DNA of 64,000 bases from Magnetospirillum sp. 15-1 (GTDB lineage Bacteria; Pseudomonadota; Alphaproteobacteria; Rhodospirillales; Magnetospirillaceae). A program made the translations under genes and the position numbers. The stretch spans positions 48-64,047 of the forward strand of contig NZ_FXXN01000013.1 in assembly GCF_900184795.1 (NCBI RefSeq). Reading direction: 5' to 3'. This document shows, piece after piece, positions 8,721-16,858 of this stretch (the stretch's first letter is position 1; every line of letters begins with the position of its first letter). The notes beneath the pieces are model-generated. The model did no database searches. It was not told the DNA's origin and worked only from the letters and a program-made list of their open reading frames with translations.

Positions 8721-8772
8721 GGGATGGGTGCTCAGATGCAAAAAACGGGATGGGTGCTCAGATGCAAAAAAT
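8721..8772 (+). repeat. Two-copy 26-bp tandem duplication at the start of the GT2 gene
   Basis: The unit beginning GGGATGGGTGCTCAGATGC occurs at 8721-8746 and again at 8747-8772, with one difference in the last base. Each copy contains two ATG codons. Because 26 is not a multiple of three, only the second copy's ATGs are in frame with the downstream glycosyltransferase. The duplication therefore bears on which start codon is used. Confidence 0.9.
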
Positions 8773-9706
8773 AGCTGCAGCGGAGTATGAAAAGGAGTTA
8801 GTGTCCATAATTTCTCCATTTTACAATGAAGAAGATTGTATTGATCTTTTTTTTGAACGCCTGCATGCCGTCGTCAAACATCTTTCAGATAGATATAGAT
8901 TTGAGCTGATATTTACAAATAATTGCTCGACCGACGGAAGCTTGGAAAAAGTGTTGGCCATTTGTAACGTGCACTCCTATGTGCAGGTGGTAACTCTATC
9001 TCGTAATTTTGGTTATCAGGCTTCCATGTTAAGTGGTCTGCGCAATGCTTCCGGGGATATCACGATCTTTATCGATACGGATGGCGAAGACCCGCCTGAA
9101 ATGATCGAGCAGTTTTTGAATGAGTGGAAGAATGGGTATGATGTTGTTTATGGCGAGCGTGTCGATCGCCCCGAGCCACCGATAATCCAGGCCGCAAGAA
9201 AAGCCTTTTACCGGATTACAAAATTTATCGCTGATTACGATTTTATTGTCGATATGGCTGAGTTTTCTTGTTTTTCTCGTTCTGTGCGGCAAAATATTTT
9301 GCAAAGCCGTTCTACGCATCCGTTCATCCGGGCTGAAATTGCCTACAGCGGCTATCGTCGGATTGGGATTCCCTATCGACGCCATCCCAGGATTGCAGGG
9401 ACTAGTAAATTTAGTCTTGTGCGGATGACTAAATTTGCTATCGCGGGAATTCTAAGTTCATCTACATTTCCGTTGAGGCTTTCCGTTTATTTGGCTGGTC
9501 CTATCGGCTTGTTTGATTTTTTTGCGGCGCTTTATTGTTTGTTTGGGGGCGCCATTTCACTTCCGGCGCTTATTGCCGCCAACATGTCTGCCATACTGAT
9601 AGCGCTCAGCAGTATCGCCATGTATGTGGCCCGGATTTATAAGGATGGGTTGCAGCGGAATGTGTTCGTGATCGATCAGGCGAAAAGCCGGCTCAATCAC
9701 GAATGA
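8750..9706 (+). CDS. GtrB-like polyprenyl-phosphate glycosyltransferase (GT2, two C-terminal TM helices)
   Basis: A GT2 enzyme of about 318 residues that probably loads a sugar onto undecaprenyl phosphate at the inner membrane. Visible motifs are SPFYNEED, NNCSTDGS, NFGYQASMLSGL and the DxD-type IDTDGEDPPEM. The C-terminal third has two hydrophobic helices (residues about 240-300), as in GtrB/DpmI proteins. The start is uncertain: 8750 and 8762 are both in frame, and the frame is open back to 8606. The region is noticeably AT-richer than its neighbours, which suggests recent acquisition. It is transcribed alone, divergently from rfbH, and ends at a strong hairpin. Confidence 0.83.
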   Translation: MGAQMQKIAAAEYEKELVSIISPFYNEEDCIDLFFERLHAVVKHLSDRYRFELIFTNNCSTDGSLEKVLAICNVHSYVQVVTLSRNFGYQASMLSGLRNASGDITIFIDTDGEDPPEMIEQFLNEWKNGYDVVYGERVDRPEPPIIQAARKAFYRITKFIADYDFIVDMAEFSCFSRSVRQNILQSRSTHPFIRAEIAYSGYRRIGIPYRRHPRIAGTSKFSLVRMTKFAIAGILSSSTFPLRLSVYLAGPIGLFDFFAALYCLFGGAISLPALIAANMSAILIALSSIAMYVARIYKDGLQRNVFVIDQAKSRLNHE

Positions 9707-9747
9707 TAGCGTGTTCCTGCATTCAGGATCGCAGCCTTTGGAAAATG

Positions 9748-9778
9748 CACCAGCCGGCCTGTGACAGGCCGGCTGGTG
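9748..9778 (+). terminator. Bidirectional-looking terminator between convergent genes
   Basis: A perfect 14-bp stem (arms caccagccggcctg and caggccggctggtg) with a 3-base TGA loop, followed by TTT on the + side and with AAAA before the left arm. It lies between the convergent GT2 gene and the membrane protein gene, so it can serve both. Confidence 0.85.
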
Positions 9779-9784
9779 TTTCCG

Positions 9785-12604
9785 TCAGTAGAGAATGTCG
9801 TCGCGCTCTGCCCGACGTTCGACGGCCACCGTGGCTCCCGGCGGTGTATCGACTTCGATGGGCTGGCCGAAACGGCGGCCTAGAGCCCAGAACCAGATAC
9901 GGCTGGCGCTGACGAAATATTCCGATTGTGACGAGACCGCGTCGAAAGCGATTTCAAACCCACGTTCACCAATGTGTAGCGGTATCGCCACCTTTCCTTT
10001 TTGGGGAGAGGCAAGGGTGATGTGGAGGAACTCGCGGCACGGTTCGGCCGCACACGGCGCGAAGCGCGAAAGGCTTGAGATTCGGGCGATGTGTCCGACG
10101 TCTGCGCGCGACCCAAGATGGTCTTGCCAGAACGCCATGGCCGGAGGTTCATCAGGCGCTCGCCGGCGCAGTATCTTGAATCTGCCAACGCTTGCTTCCG
10201 GGACGTATTCGCTTGCCACCGCCGTATAGATCAGTGGCACACGAATGTAATTTTTCATCATTTCGAACACCAGCGTGTCCGGATTCCACAAAACGAAGGA
10301 AGGCTTGTTTTTCTCTAGCCAAGCAACGTTTTTCCGTTGTTCGTAGATTGGCGCCGCACTCAGGTCGTGAACATGGTACGGCGTATTAGTCTGCTGCAGC
10401 ACAGCATATGTAATGGGGCTGTCTCCCAGTACATAGACCAGGGGAAAAACCTCGCCAAACCGTTCTTTAAACCACGTGCGTACCAATTGCTCCGACTTGA
10501 AGGCTTTAAACTGTTCGGGCGTGTAATGAATGGCATTGGCGCGATTAACCAACTCCCGGTCTTGACCCAGCGTGATGGCGGCGCCTTCTCCGACACGCCG
10601 TTGAGCATCCATAAGTTGATTGCAATATGGCGTGGCGATATTGGACCGGAGGATGACGCTGGTGAAGCCGCCGGCGATCAGGCCAAGCACGACAAGTTCC
10701 ACAAGTGGACGGCGCCGATTCAGCCAAAGAATGGAATAGGCAAGAATGGCTAACGCCACGAATACGAACATCTGCCAATCCATGGACCGGACGATGTGTT
10801 TTTGCAGAACCATGAACCCGGCAAGACCCAGCGCCAGCAGAAAATTGGACCGCCTTTGTGTTTCTTGATCGCCGCGCAACCTCTCGGCAAGGCCGATGGC
10901 TAGGGAAACGAATGGGGTCATCACCAGGGCAAACCGGATGGAAAGGGGATGGGATAGATCAGCCCATAGATCGCTGGGCATCGCCATGACAATGCCCTGG
11001 TCGCTGACCTTCAGGTGGAAGTCTATGTATCCGGCAAGCTGGCCCTGGGCCGCCCACCATATCAGCATGACGAGCAACGAGCCTGCCGGAACGGCGAATT
11101 CACGGGTCAACTGTGCGGCAAGACGTTTCGGGCTTGGCCGGGTGTCAATGACGTCCAGCAGCAGCACTGCCGCCACGGCTGGGGCGGCGCTGACAATCTG
11201 AAGCGGTTCGGTGATCAGCGTCCATAACAGCGATGTCCAGAACGCCCAATGTCCAGCCTGAATGATAGGTTTTCGGCGGTCGATGGCGATGTAGGTGGCC
11301 GCGATGGCCAGCGGGGTGATATAGCGCCAACTTGCCCACACCAGATTGGCGCCGTCCGCGACAACCAGCAAGATCGCGACAAAAAGCGTCAGCAACATCC
11401 GTTGCCCGGCGATGGCGTGAAATCCCCACAGGAACAAGGTGAAGATCACGACCCGGTGCAGTACGCGCAACAGGAAACCCCAGGGCGCGTCGCTCTGGAA
11501 CATGGCGTGGCCAGCGTAGGGATACCAGAAGTCCTTCAGCGGAATGTTTCCCGAATGGATCAGGTATTCCCACGTGAAGATATTATTGCCGTCCCAATCG
11601 GGCGTAAATTGAGTGCCAATGGTCGTGTTAAGCAATCCCCGCACGTCAGGGAAAAGCGTGGCCGCCATGATGGCCGCCACTGCGCCCATGAACAGGGTGT
11701 CGCGTTTGCGCCAGTGGTGGTCGTCCGTTCCGGTGTCGGCGGGGGTGTTGCTTCGGTTTGTCCGGTATCGGAGGTAAAGGCCCCCTCCGGCACCGATGGC
11801 AAATGATGCGAGCAAGGCCAGCAATGCCGCGATTCTTTGTGCGTCGAGCGAGAGCCCCAAGAAACTGCCGCGTCCCACCGCCGTGTGAACCGCGGAAAGG
11901 GGCTGATATGACTGGGTTACTGTGTTGATGATGATCAGGACAGCGGCCACGGCGAGCACCCCGACCGCCACATGACCGCGCCGCCGGCCATCCAGGGCTG
12001 AGACAGCGAACATCGCCACAAAGCCGAACAGCAATATCTGCAGCGTGAAGCGCGGCGTGCGGAATCCTTCGTTCAGCGTCCCCACGAAAGCGGGTGCGTT
12101 GCGGCGCAGGGTCACCTTTTCCCAGGTCTCTAGAATTGGATCATTATTGACCGCAACCATGTGGAGCGCACCGTCGCGGATTTCTCTGCCGGAAATATTG
12201 TGCGTGCCCCACTGAGTCATCAATTGCTGCGGACTGAACTCCCGCACCACGCCCGATTCATCCACCACCTGTATGGAATGAAGGATGATTTCCGTCCCTG
12301 GTGCCTCACCGGGGTCCAGGCGCAAGAAGGTCAGGTCGTTGTTGAGCCCGCGGAACTCGTAAAGGTGCCGGGCGCCAGGCAGGAGACGCTGCCGTTGCGG
12401 TGTATCCCTGACGTTGTTGATGAAAAGCTCGACCCATTGGCCGTCGCTCACGGTCATGTCGACGCGCACGGCGCCTTGACTGACGGGAAGCTTGTCGCCC
12501 AGCACCTGCGCGCCCAGCATGACGAAAAGGGCGGCCAGCACCACGATGGCGATTGCCAACAGCCGTTCCGTCCTGGCGCCTAGGGTGTCACCCGCGCTCG
12601 TCAT
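9785..12604 (-). CDS. Large polytopic membrane protein, GT-C-like, with N-terminal extracytoplasmic domain
   Basis: 939 residues. One transmembrane helix near residues 14-34 is followed by a soluble domain (about 38-190), then roughly ten or more hydrophobic segments between 195 and 650, and a soluble C-terminal part. After the first TM block comes the acidic segment TPDWDGNNIFTWEYLIHSG. An acidic first periplasmic loop is typical of GT-C glycosyltransferases that use polyprenyl-phosphate sugars, so I infer such a role, perhaps using the product of the nearby GtrB-like enzyme. The N-terminal domain resembles those of the proteins at 16859-19000 and 23244-25046. Last gene of a long minus-strand series; no named family recognised. 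Confidence 0.7.
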   Translation of the reverse strand: MTSAGDTLGARTERLLAIAIVVLAALFVMLGAQVLGDKLPVSQGAVRVDMTVSDGQWVELFINNVRDTPQRQRLLPGARHLYEFRGLNNDLTFLRLDPGEAPGTEIILHSIQVVDESGVVREFSPQQLMTQWGTHNISGREIRDGALHMVAVNNDPILETWEKVTLRRNAPAFVGTLNEGFRTPRFTLQILLFGFVAMFAVSALDGRRRGHVAVGVLAVAAVLIIINTVTQSYQPLSAVHTAVGRGSFLGLSLDAQRIAALLALLASFAIGAGGGLYLRYRTNRSNTPADTGTDDHHWRKRDTLFMGAVAAIMAATLFPDVRGLLNTTIGTQFTPDWDGNNIFTWEYLIHSGNIPLKDFWYPYAGHAMFQSDAPWGFLLRVLHRVVIFTLFLWGFHAIAGQRMLLTLFVAILLVVADGANLVWASWRYITPLAIAATYIAIDRRKPIIQAGHWAFWTSLLWTLITEPLQIVSAAPAVAAVLLLDVIDTRPSPKRLAAQLTREFAVPAGSLLVMLIWWAAQGQLAGYIDFHLKVSDQGIVMAMPSDLWADLSHPLSIRFALVMTPFVSLAIGLAERLRGDQETQRRSNFLLALGLAGFMVLQKHIVRSMDWQMFVFVALAILAYSILWLNRRRPLVELVVLGLIAGGFTSVILRSNIATPYCNQLMDAQRRVGEGAAITLGQDRELVNRANAIHYTPEQFKAFKSEQLVRTWFKERFGEVFPLVYVLGDSPITYAVLQQTNTPYHVHDLSAAPIYEQRKNVAWLEKNKPSFVLWNPDTLVFEMMKNYIRVPLIYTAVASEYVPEASVGRFKILRRRAPDEPPAMAFWQDHLGSRADVGHIARISSLSRFAPCAAEPCREFLHITLASPQKGKVAIPLHIGERGFEIAFDAVSSQSEYFVSASRIWFWALGRRFGQPIEVDTPPGATVAVERRAERDDILY

Positions 12605-12680
12605 CCCCCTTGCATCCTTCCATCCCGCACTTGGGCGGAGATTCTAAACCATAGGTCACATCTGCTCAATCCTGGGAGAG

Positions 12681-15458
12681 TTACCCCACGGGCGTATCCA
12701 GCAGGAGATAGCCCTCCAGCGCCCACGCGCACTGCAATTCATCTACGGCGAACGCGCGCAGCAGGTTGGTACCGGGCAATAGCGAGGTGCTCTCGAAAAA
12801 CGCCACGAAGCCGCAACCGGAATCTCCATAGCGTGCATCGGCACCCAGATCGGGGCGCGGGGCGCCGGTGGAGGTCATGGCGACCATCCGCTGTTCGCCG
12901 AGCGCGGTAAAGCTGTTGCTTGCATCGGGCGAGGCCATGGCCCCGGGCATGTCGCCGGCACGCTCGCATGTGATAATCACCGATTTCGCCGGCCGCAATT
13001 GGCGCATGTCCATGGTCCAGCCGCCGACTTGATAACCGCTGCCAGCGGGCCGGCAATGGTCGAGATTTCCTTTCATCCGACCCGTAGCATTGACGAATTT
13101 CAAATTGGGTTGCCACAAAAGCGTGCGGCCACCGGCCAGCGAGCTTTCCGCGCCGCCGGCAAGCGCGGCACGGACTTCGATGCGATTGGCGCCGAAGTCA
13201 AGAATGGCGGGATGGAGGGCAAAGCGCCAATGAGCGAGGTGTGTTGTCAACGGCGCGTTGGCCGCCGTCTCGACCGGGACCACTTTGGTGGCGACTATCC
13301 GGGCCTTGCCCTTGGGTGGCGTGACCTCGACCGACAGCAGACACAGATCGGGACGGGAGGCCGTCACCCGGCCGCTGACAACCCAATGCTCGCCGCAAAG
13401 AGCCACCGAGTCGATGATGCCGCCGGCTCCATCGCCGCCACACCACAATGGGATATTCGTGCCCACTTGCTGCCACCAGCCCTCGGTGGTGAACCAGGGT
13501 GGGAGTCTGTCGCGCATCCGGCATGACAGCACGGACAAACCACTGGCTGGCAGCCGCTCGTTCGGCAGGAAAGCGGCGATCACCAGCGCGCCATCGTCGG
13601 AAAGTCCGGTTCCCGCATCGGCCAGCCTAGCACCGTTCTGATCGAATATTGCGACCTCGCCGAACTGGCGGCCCGGTTCTGGGGCCACGCGGCCTTCCAC
13701 CAGGATACCGTCGGAATCGGCGCTGGCGGTGACCCAGGCCGTCAGGGCATTTGCCTCACATCCCATCATCGCGGGCGTTGCACCATTGGCTGGTGCGCTG
13801 ATGGTGCGGGCCGGAAGAACACCGGAGCTACCGCTCAACCGGACCAACAGACCGCCATCGGGTTCCAGGCGGGCCGTGGTCAGCAGGTATGGCCGATCGC
13901 CCAGGCTCTCCGCGGGCAGAAATACGTCCCAGCCGCACTCCGCCAATCCCGGATGGCCAATGGCTTCCGCCACATCGGGGCGCGGGCGGCCGGTCGCCGT
14001 CCAGGCGATGGGTTGCAGGTCGTCGTCCAGCAGGGCGACGATGGCGCGGCCATCGTCCCGGCCCAATGGGCTGCACCAGCCGGTGATGCGGGCGAATCGG
14101 CCATCGGCGGTGACTTCGACCGAGTCCAGCATTCCGGGGATGATGCCTTCTTCGGCCACGGGAATGGCCGGGGTCGCCCCCCCCATCCAGATGTCGGCCA
14201 CCACCGGCACATTGGCTTGCGAGTCGCGGGCGACGTCCTGTGGCGGGCGTCCGGCATCGGGGGCGCAATGGTTCACCCGCAGCCAAGCCATGGACAAGGC
14301 GCGCGCCAGGTCGCTGGTGCCCAGATCGTCCATCACCTCGCGGCGGAAGGCTCCTTCCTTGCGGGCCTCGACGGCATCCAATTCCAGCAAAGTAGGGGCC
14401 TCGCCATCCCGTGCCGGCAGGCGGGCCGAAACCACGCTAAGGCCGTCGTGATCGGTCACGCTCAGCTCCAGCGGCTGCCCATCGGCCCAAATGCGCAGAC
14501 CGGCAAGGATGCCGCGATGCAGCCAGCGGGCCACGGCCAGATGCACGAACTGTCCGTCCCTCCGTTTCAGCGGCAGGTAAAGCGAGGCTTTATGTCCGGG
14601 CCCGATCCACCGTACCAGACGCCGGCCATCGTGGCTTGGCGGGTGCCAGCCATAGCCGATCAGCAAGTCGTCGGGGGCGATCCCAAGGTCGGAACGGCGC
14701 TGCCCCAGCAGACGGGGGTCGGGCAGCATCTGGGCGGCGCGGCTTTGGCGCCAGCGGTTGGCGCGCAGTTCGTAAAGGGCGCGGGAGGCGTCGTAGACTT
14801 CGTAATCGCAGGGCGACCATTCCCGGCATAAGGCCTCGACCTCGGCACTGGGGCCGGCGCGGCCATGTTCGGTGGTGTTGACGCGCGGCACGGCCTTGGG
14901 CGCGGGCAGGCCCATTTGGGTCAGCAGCATCTCGACGCCTTCGTCGAAGGCTTCGGTGACGCCGATGAAATTATAATGTTTCAGCGCGGCGGCGGCCTTG
15001 CGCCCCAGATCGCGGTCGTTCACGTCCACCGGCTTGCCGCTGATTGCGGCCAGGATGTCGTGGGCTTGGCGGTTGCGCAGCGGTCCACCGAACCACGTCC
15101 CGTATTCCTCCAGCGTCATGGTTACCGCTAGATGGTGGATCGAGGTGTTGCGTTGCAGATTATAGCGGTATTCCGAAACGATCCGTTCGGTTGGTTCGCG
15201 CAAGAAAGCCAGGAAATGGGTGGGGCGGCGCGGGAACGCAGCCAGGAATAACGGGTCGTAATGGCCCGAGAACGCGGCGAAGCGGGCACGTTCTTCCGCA
15301 CCGATGGACATCAGCGTGGACCAGTGGCGGGCCGGGCAATGCCGGCCCGGATACAGATTGTCCAGGACGAAATGGAACGACGTGCCGGCGGTCTTCGGAA
15401 TATGATTGAAATAGACCAGACCCGCCGGTTCGGGCCGTAACGGAAGAACGTCAAACAT
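12681..15458 (-). CDS. Sulfotransferase with long repeat-domain C-terminal tail
   Basis: 925 residues. The first about 240 form a PAPS-dependent sulfotransferase: the 5'-phosphosulfate loop PKTAGTS is at residues 21-27, and the 3'-phosphate motif REPTERIVSEY at 87-97. This suggests sulfation of the exported polysaccharide or a precursor. The remaining about 680 residues contain several beta-rich modules. Two of them, near residues 450-530 and 830-925, share a pattern GW...(A/S)...RPDV/RPDL...GW/GF with the small protein at 16305-16847. It lies between rfbF and the GT-C-like gene on the minus strand. A sulfotransferase this long is unusual. Confidence 0.8.
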   Translation of the reverse strand: MFDVLPLRPEPAGLVYFNHIPKTAGTSFHFVLDNLYPGRHCPARHWSTLMSIGAEERARFAAFSGHYDPLFLAAFPRRPTHFLAFLREPTERIVSEYRYNLQRNTSIHHLAVTMTLEEYGTWFGGPLRNRQAHDILAAISGKPVDVNDRDLGRKAAAALKHYNFIGVTEAFDEGVEMLLTQMGLPAPKAVPRVNTTEHGRAGPSAEVEALCREWSPCDYEVYDASRALYELRANRWRQSRAAQMLPDPRLLGQRRSDLGIAPDDLLIGYGWHPPSHDGRRLVRWIGPGHKASLYLPLKRRDGQFVHLAVARWLHRGILAGLRIWADGQPLELSVTDHDGLSVVSARLPARDGEAPTLLELDAVEARKEGAFRREVMDDLGTSDLARALSMAWLRVNHCAPDAGRPPQDVARDSQANVPVVADIWMGGATPAIPVAEEGIIPGMLDSVEVTADGRFARITGWCSPLGRDDGRAIVALLDDDLQPIAWTATGRPRPDVAEAIGHPGLAECGWDVFLPAESLGDRPYLLTTARLEPDGGLLVRLSGSSGVLPARTISAPANGATPAMMGCEANALTAWVTASADSDGILVEGRVAPEPGRQFGEVAIFDQNGARLADAGTGLSDDGALVIAAFLPNERLPASGLSVLSCRMRDRLPPWFTTEGWWQQVGTNIPLWCGGDGAGGIIDSVALCGEHWVVSGRVTASRPDLCLLSVEVTPPKGKARIVATKVVPVETAANAPLTTHLAHWRFALHPAILDFGANRIEVRAALAGGAESSLAGGRTLLWQPNLKFVNATGRMKGNLDHCRPAGSGYQVGGWTMDMRQLRPAKSVIITCERAGDMPGAMASPDASNSFTALGEQRMVAMTSTGAPRPDLGADARYGDSGCGFVAFFESTSLLPGTNLLRAFAVDELQCAWALEGYLLLDTPVG

Positions 15459-15500
15459 GGTATGGGGCTGCTTCCAAAGAGGGGCCTGGGTATGCAGTGC

Positions 15501-16277
15501 CTACCATTTCCTCCACGGGGGATTGGGCGAATTCCACAGACGTTCAAGGAACTGCTTGTCCCGCACGGTGTCCATGCACTGCCAAAAATCGTCATGCTTG
15601 TAGGCGGCAAGCTGGCGGTTGTTGGCAAGGGTTTCCAGCAGCTTGACCTCCAGCGGGTCGTCGTCGCCGTCGATGAACTGGAAGATGTCGGGGGTCATGA
15701 CCATGAAGCCGCCATTGACCCAGCCTTCGCCGGCCTGGGGCTTTTCGGTGAATTCGGAAACCATGTTGCCGTCGAACAGCACGCCGCCGAAGCGGGCCGG
15801 CGGGCGCACGGCGGTGATGGTGGCCATGCGGCCCGCCTGATGATGGCGTTCGATCAGCGACGGGATGTGCACATTGGACACGCCGTCGCCATAGGTCAGC
15901 ATGAACGGTTCGTCCCGCAGCAGGGGCTCAAGCCGCTTCAGGCGGCCGCCGGTCTGGGTGTTCAGCCCAGTGTCGATCAGGTGGATCACCCAATCGTCGC
16001 GCTTTTGCTGGGGGGAATCCAACAGGTGCATGGTGCCGGCGCCCACATCCACCGTGCAGTCCGACGTGATGAGGTGGTAGTTCATGAAATACCGCTTCAC
16101 CACTTCGGCCTTATAGCCCAGGGCAACCACGAACTCGTTGAAGCCGAAGCTGGAATAGATCTTCATGATGTGCCACAGGATCGGGCGCCCGCCGATCTCG
16201 ACCATCGGCTTAGGTATATTGACGGTCTCTTCGCCCAGGCGGGTTCCAAGGCCTCCGGCCAGGATGACAACTTTCAC
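15501..16277 (-). CDS. rfbF: Glucose-1-phosphate cytidylyltransferase
   Basis: RfbF makes CDP-glucose from glucose-1-phosphate and CTP, the first committed step to CDP-deoxysugars. The 258-residue length matches the family. The nucleotidyltransferase signature GGLGTRLGEETVNIPKPM is at residues 8-25, and the metal-binding TYGDGVSNV and the product-binding EFTEKPQAGEGWVNGG region are intact. It begins with ATG at 16277 and ends 42 bp before the sulfotransferase start. Together with rfbH it shows that a CDP-linked dideoxy- or deoxysugar is made. The 4,6-dehydratase RfbG that should act between them is not encoded in this window. Confidence 0.93.
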   Translation of the reverse strand: MKVVILAGGLGTRLGEETVNIPKPMVEIGGRPILWHIMKIYSSFGFNEFVVALGYKAEVVKRYFMNYHLITSDCTVDVGAGTMHLLDSPQQKRDDWVIHLIDTGLNTQTGGRLKRLEPLLRDEPFMLTYGDGVSNVHIPSLIERHHQAGRMATITAVRPPARFGGVLFDGNMVSEFTEKPQAGEGWVNGGFMVMTPDIFQFIDGDDDPLEVKLLETLANNRQLAAYKHDDFWQCMDTVRDKQFLERLWNSPNPPWRKW

Positions 16278-16304
16278 TTTACCCCTCCTGATAAACGCAG
16301 GCGC

Positions 16305-16847
16305 CTATTTGGCCTTGAATGGATAGGCCGCGCTGTAGGAAAGCTCGGCGTGACCGCCGGTGCCATCGAATGCGACGATGTGAACCACCGGCTGCAATCC
16401 TCCTGGCTGTGGCAAGGTCAGCTCCAGGATATATCCGCTTTCGGCCATGGAGGGAACATGCAGCGCGTCCGCCACGTCTTGGCGTCGAAGCGCCGGACGG
16501 GCCCAGGCCAGCCGCCGGCCATCGGCATAGGCGGCCACGGCTGCCGCTGGTCCCTTGCTTTGGTGATCCACCGCCCAGCCGATTACCGATGCCACGCCGG
16601 CTCCCACATTGACCACATCCACCCAGCCAGTAAGTCCTTTGGCGGTCCTCGCCTCGCCCGGCTGCACCAGCGGCGGTTCCACGGTTGCCGGGCGCGGCGC
16701 CGGTGTGACTCCGGCGGGCGGCGGCGTTGCCGGCACGTTGGCGGCAATCGGCAGGGAAATGTCCATGCGGCCAAGGGCCAGTAGGCCCAGATCGGCAATT
16801 ATCAACGCGATGACGACGGTCATGGCGGGACGGCGAATGATGTTCAA
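16305..16847 (-). CDS. Membrane-anchored hypothetical protein with GWA/RPDV module
   Basis: 180 residues: one N-terminal transmembrane helix (about 9-27), a proline-rich linker (about 35-65), and a beta-rich module (about 70-175). The module has the pattern GWAVDHQSKGPAAAVAAY, LAWARPALRRQDVADAL and a C-terminal GYILEL. The same pattern recurs in the tail of the neighbouring sulfotransferase. I chose the TTG at 16847 because GGAGG stands 6-7 bases before it; an ATG at 16823 is the alternative. It starts 11 bp after the upstream membrane-protein stop. The function is unknown; it may be a periplasmic carbohydrate- or protein-binding module. Confidence 0.68.
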   Translation of the reverse strand: MNIIRRPAMTVVIALIIADLGLLALGRMDISLPIAANVPATPPPAGVTPAPRPATVEPPLVQPGEARTAKGLTGWVDVVNVGAGVASVIGWAVDHQSKGPAAAVAAYADGRRLAWARPALRRQDVADALHVPSMAESGYILELTLPQPGGLQPVVHIVAFDGTGGHAELSYSAAYPFKAK

Positions 16848-16858
16848 TTGCCCCTCCG

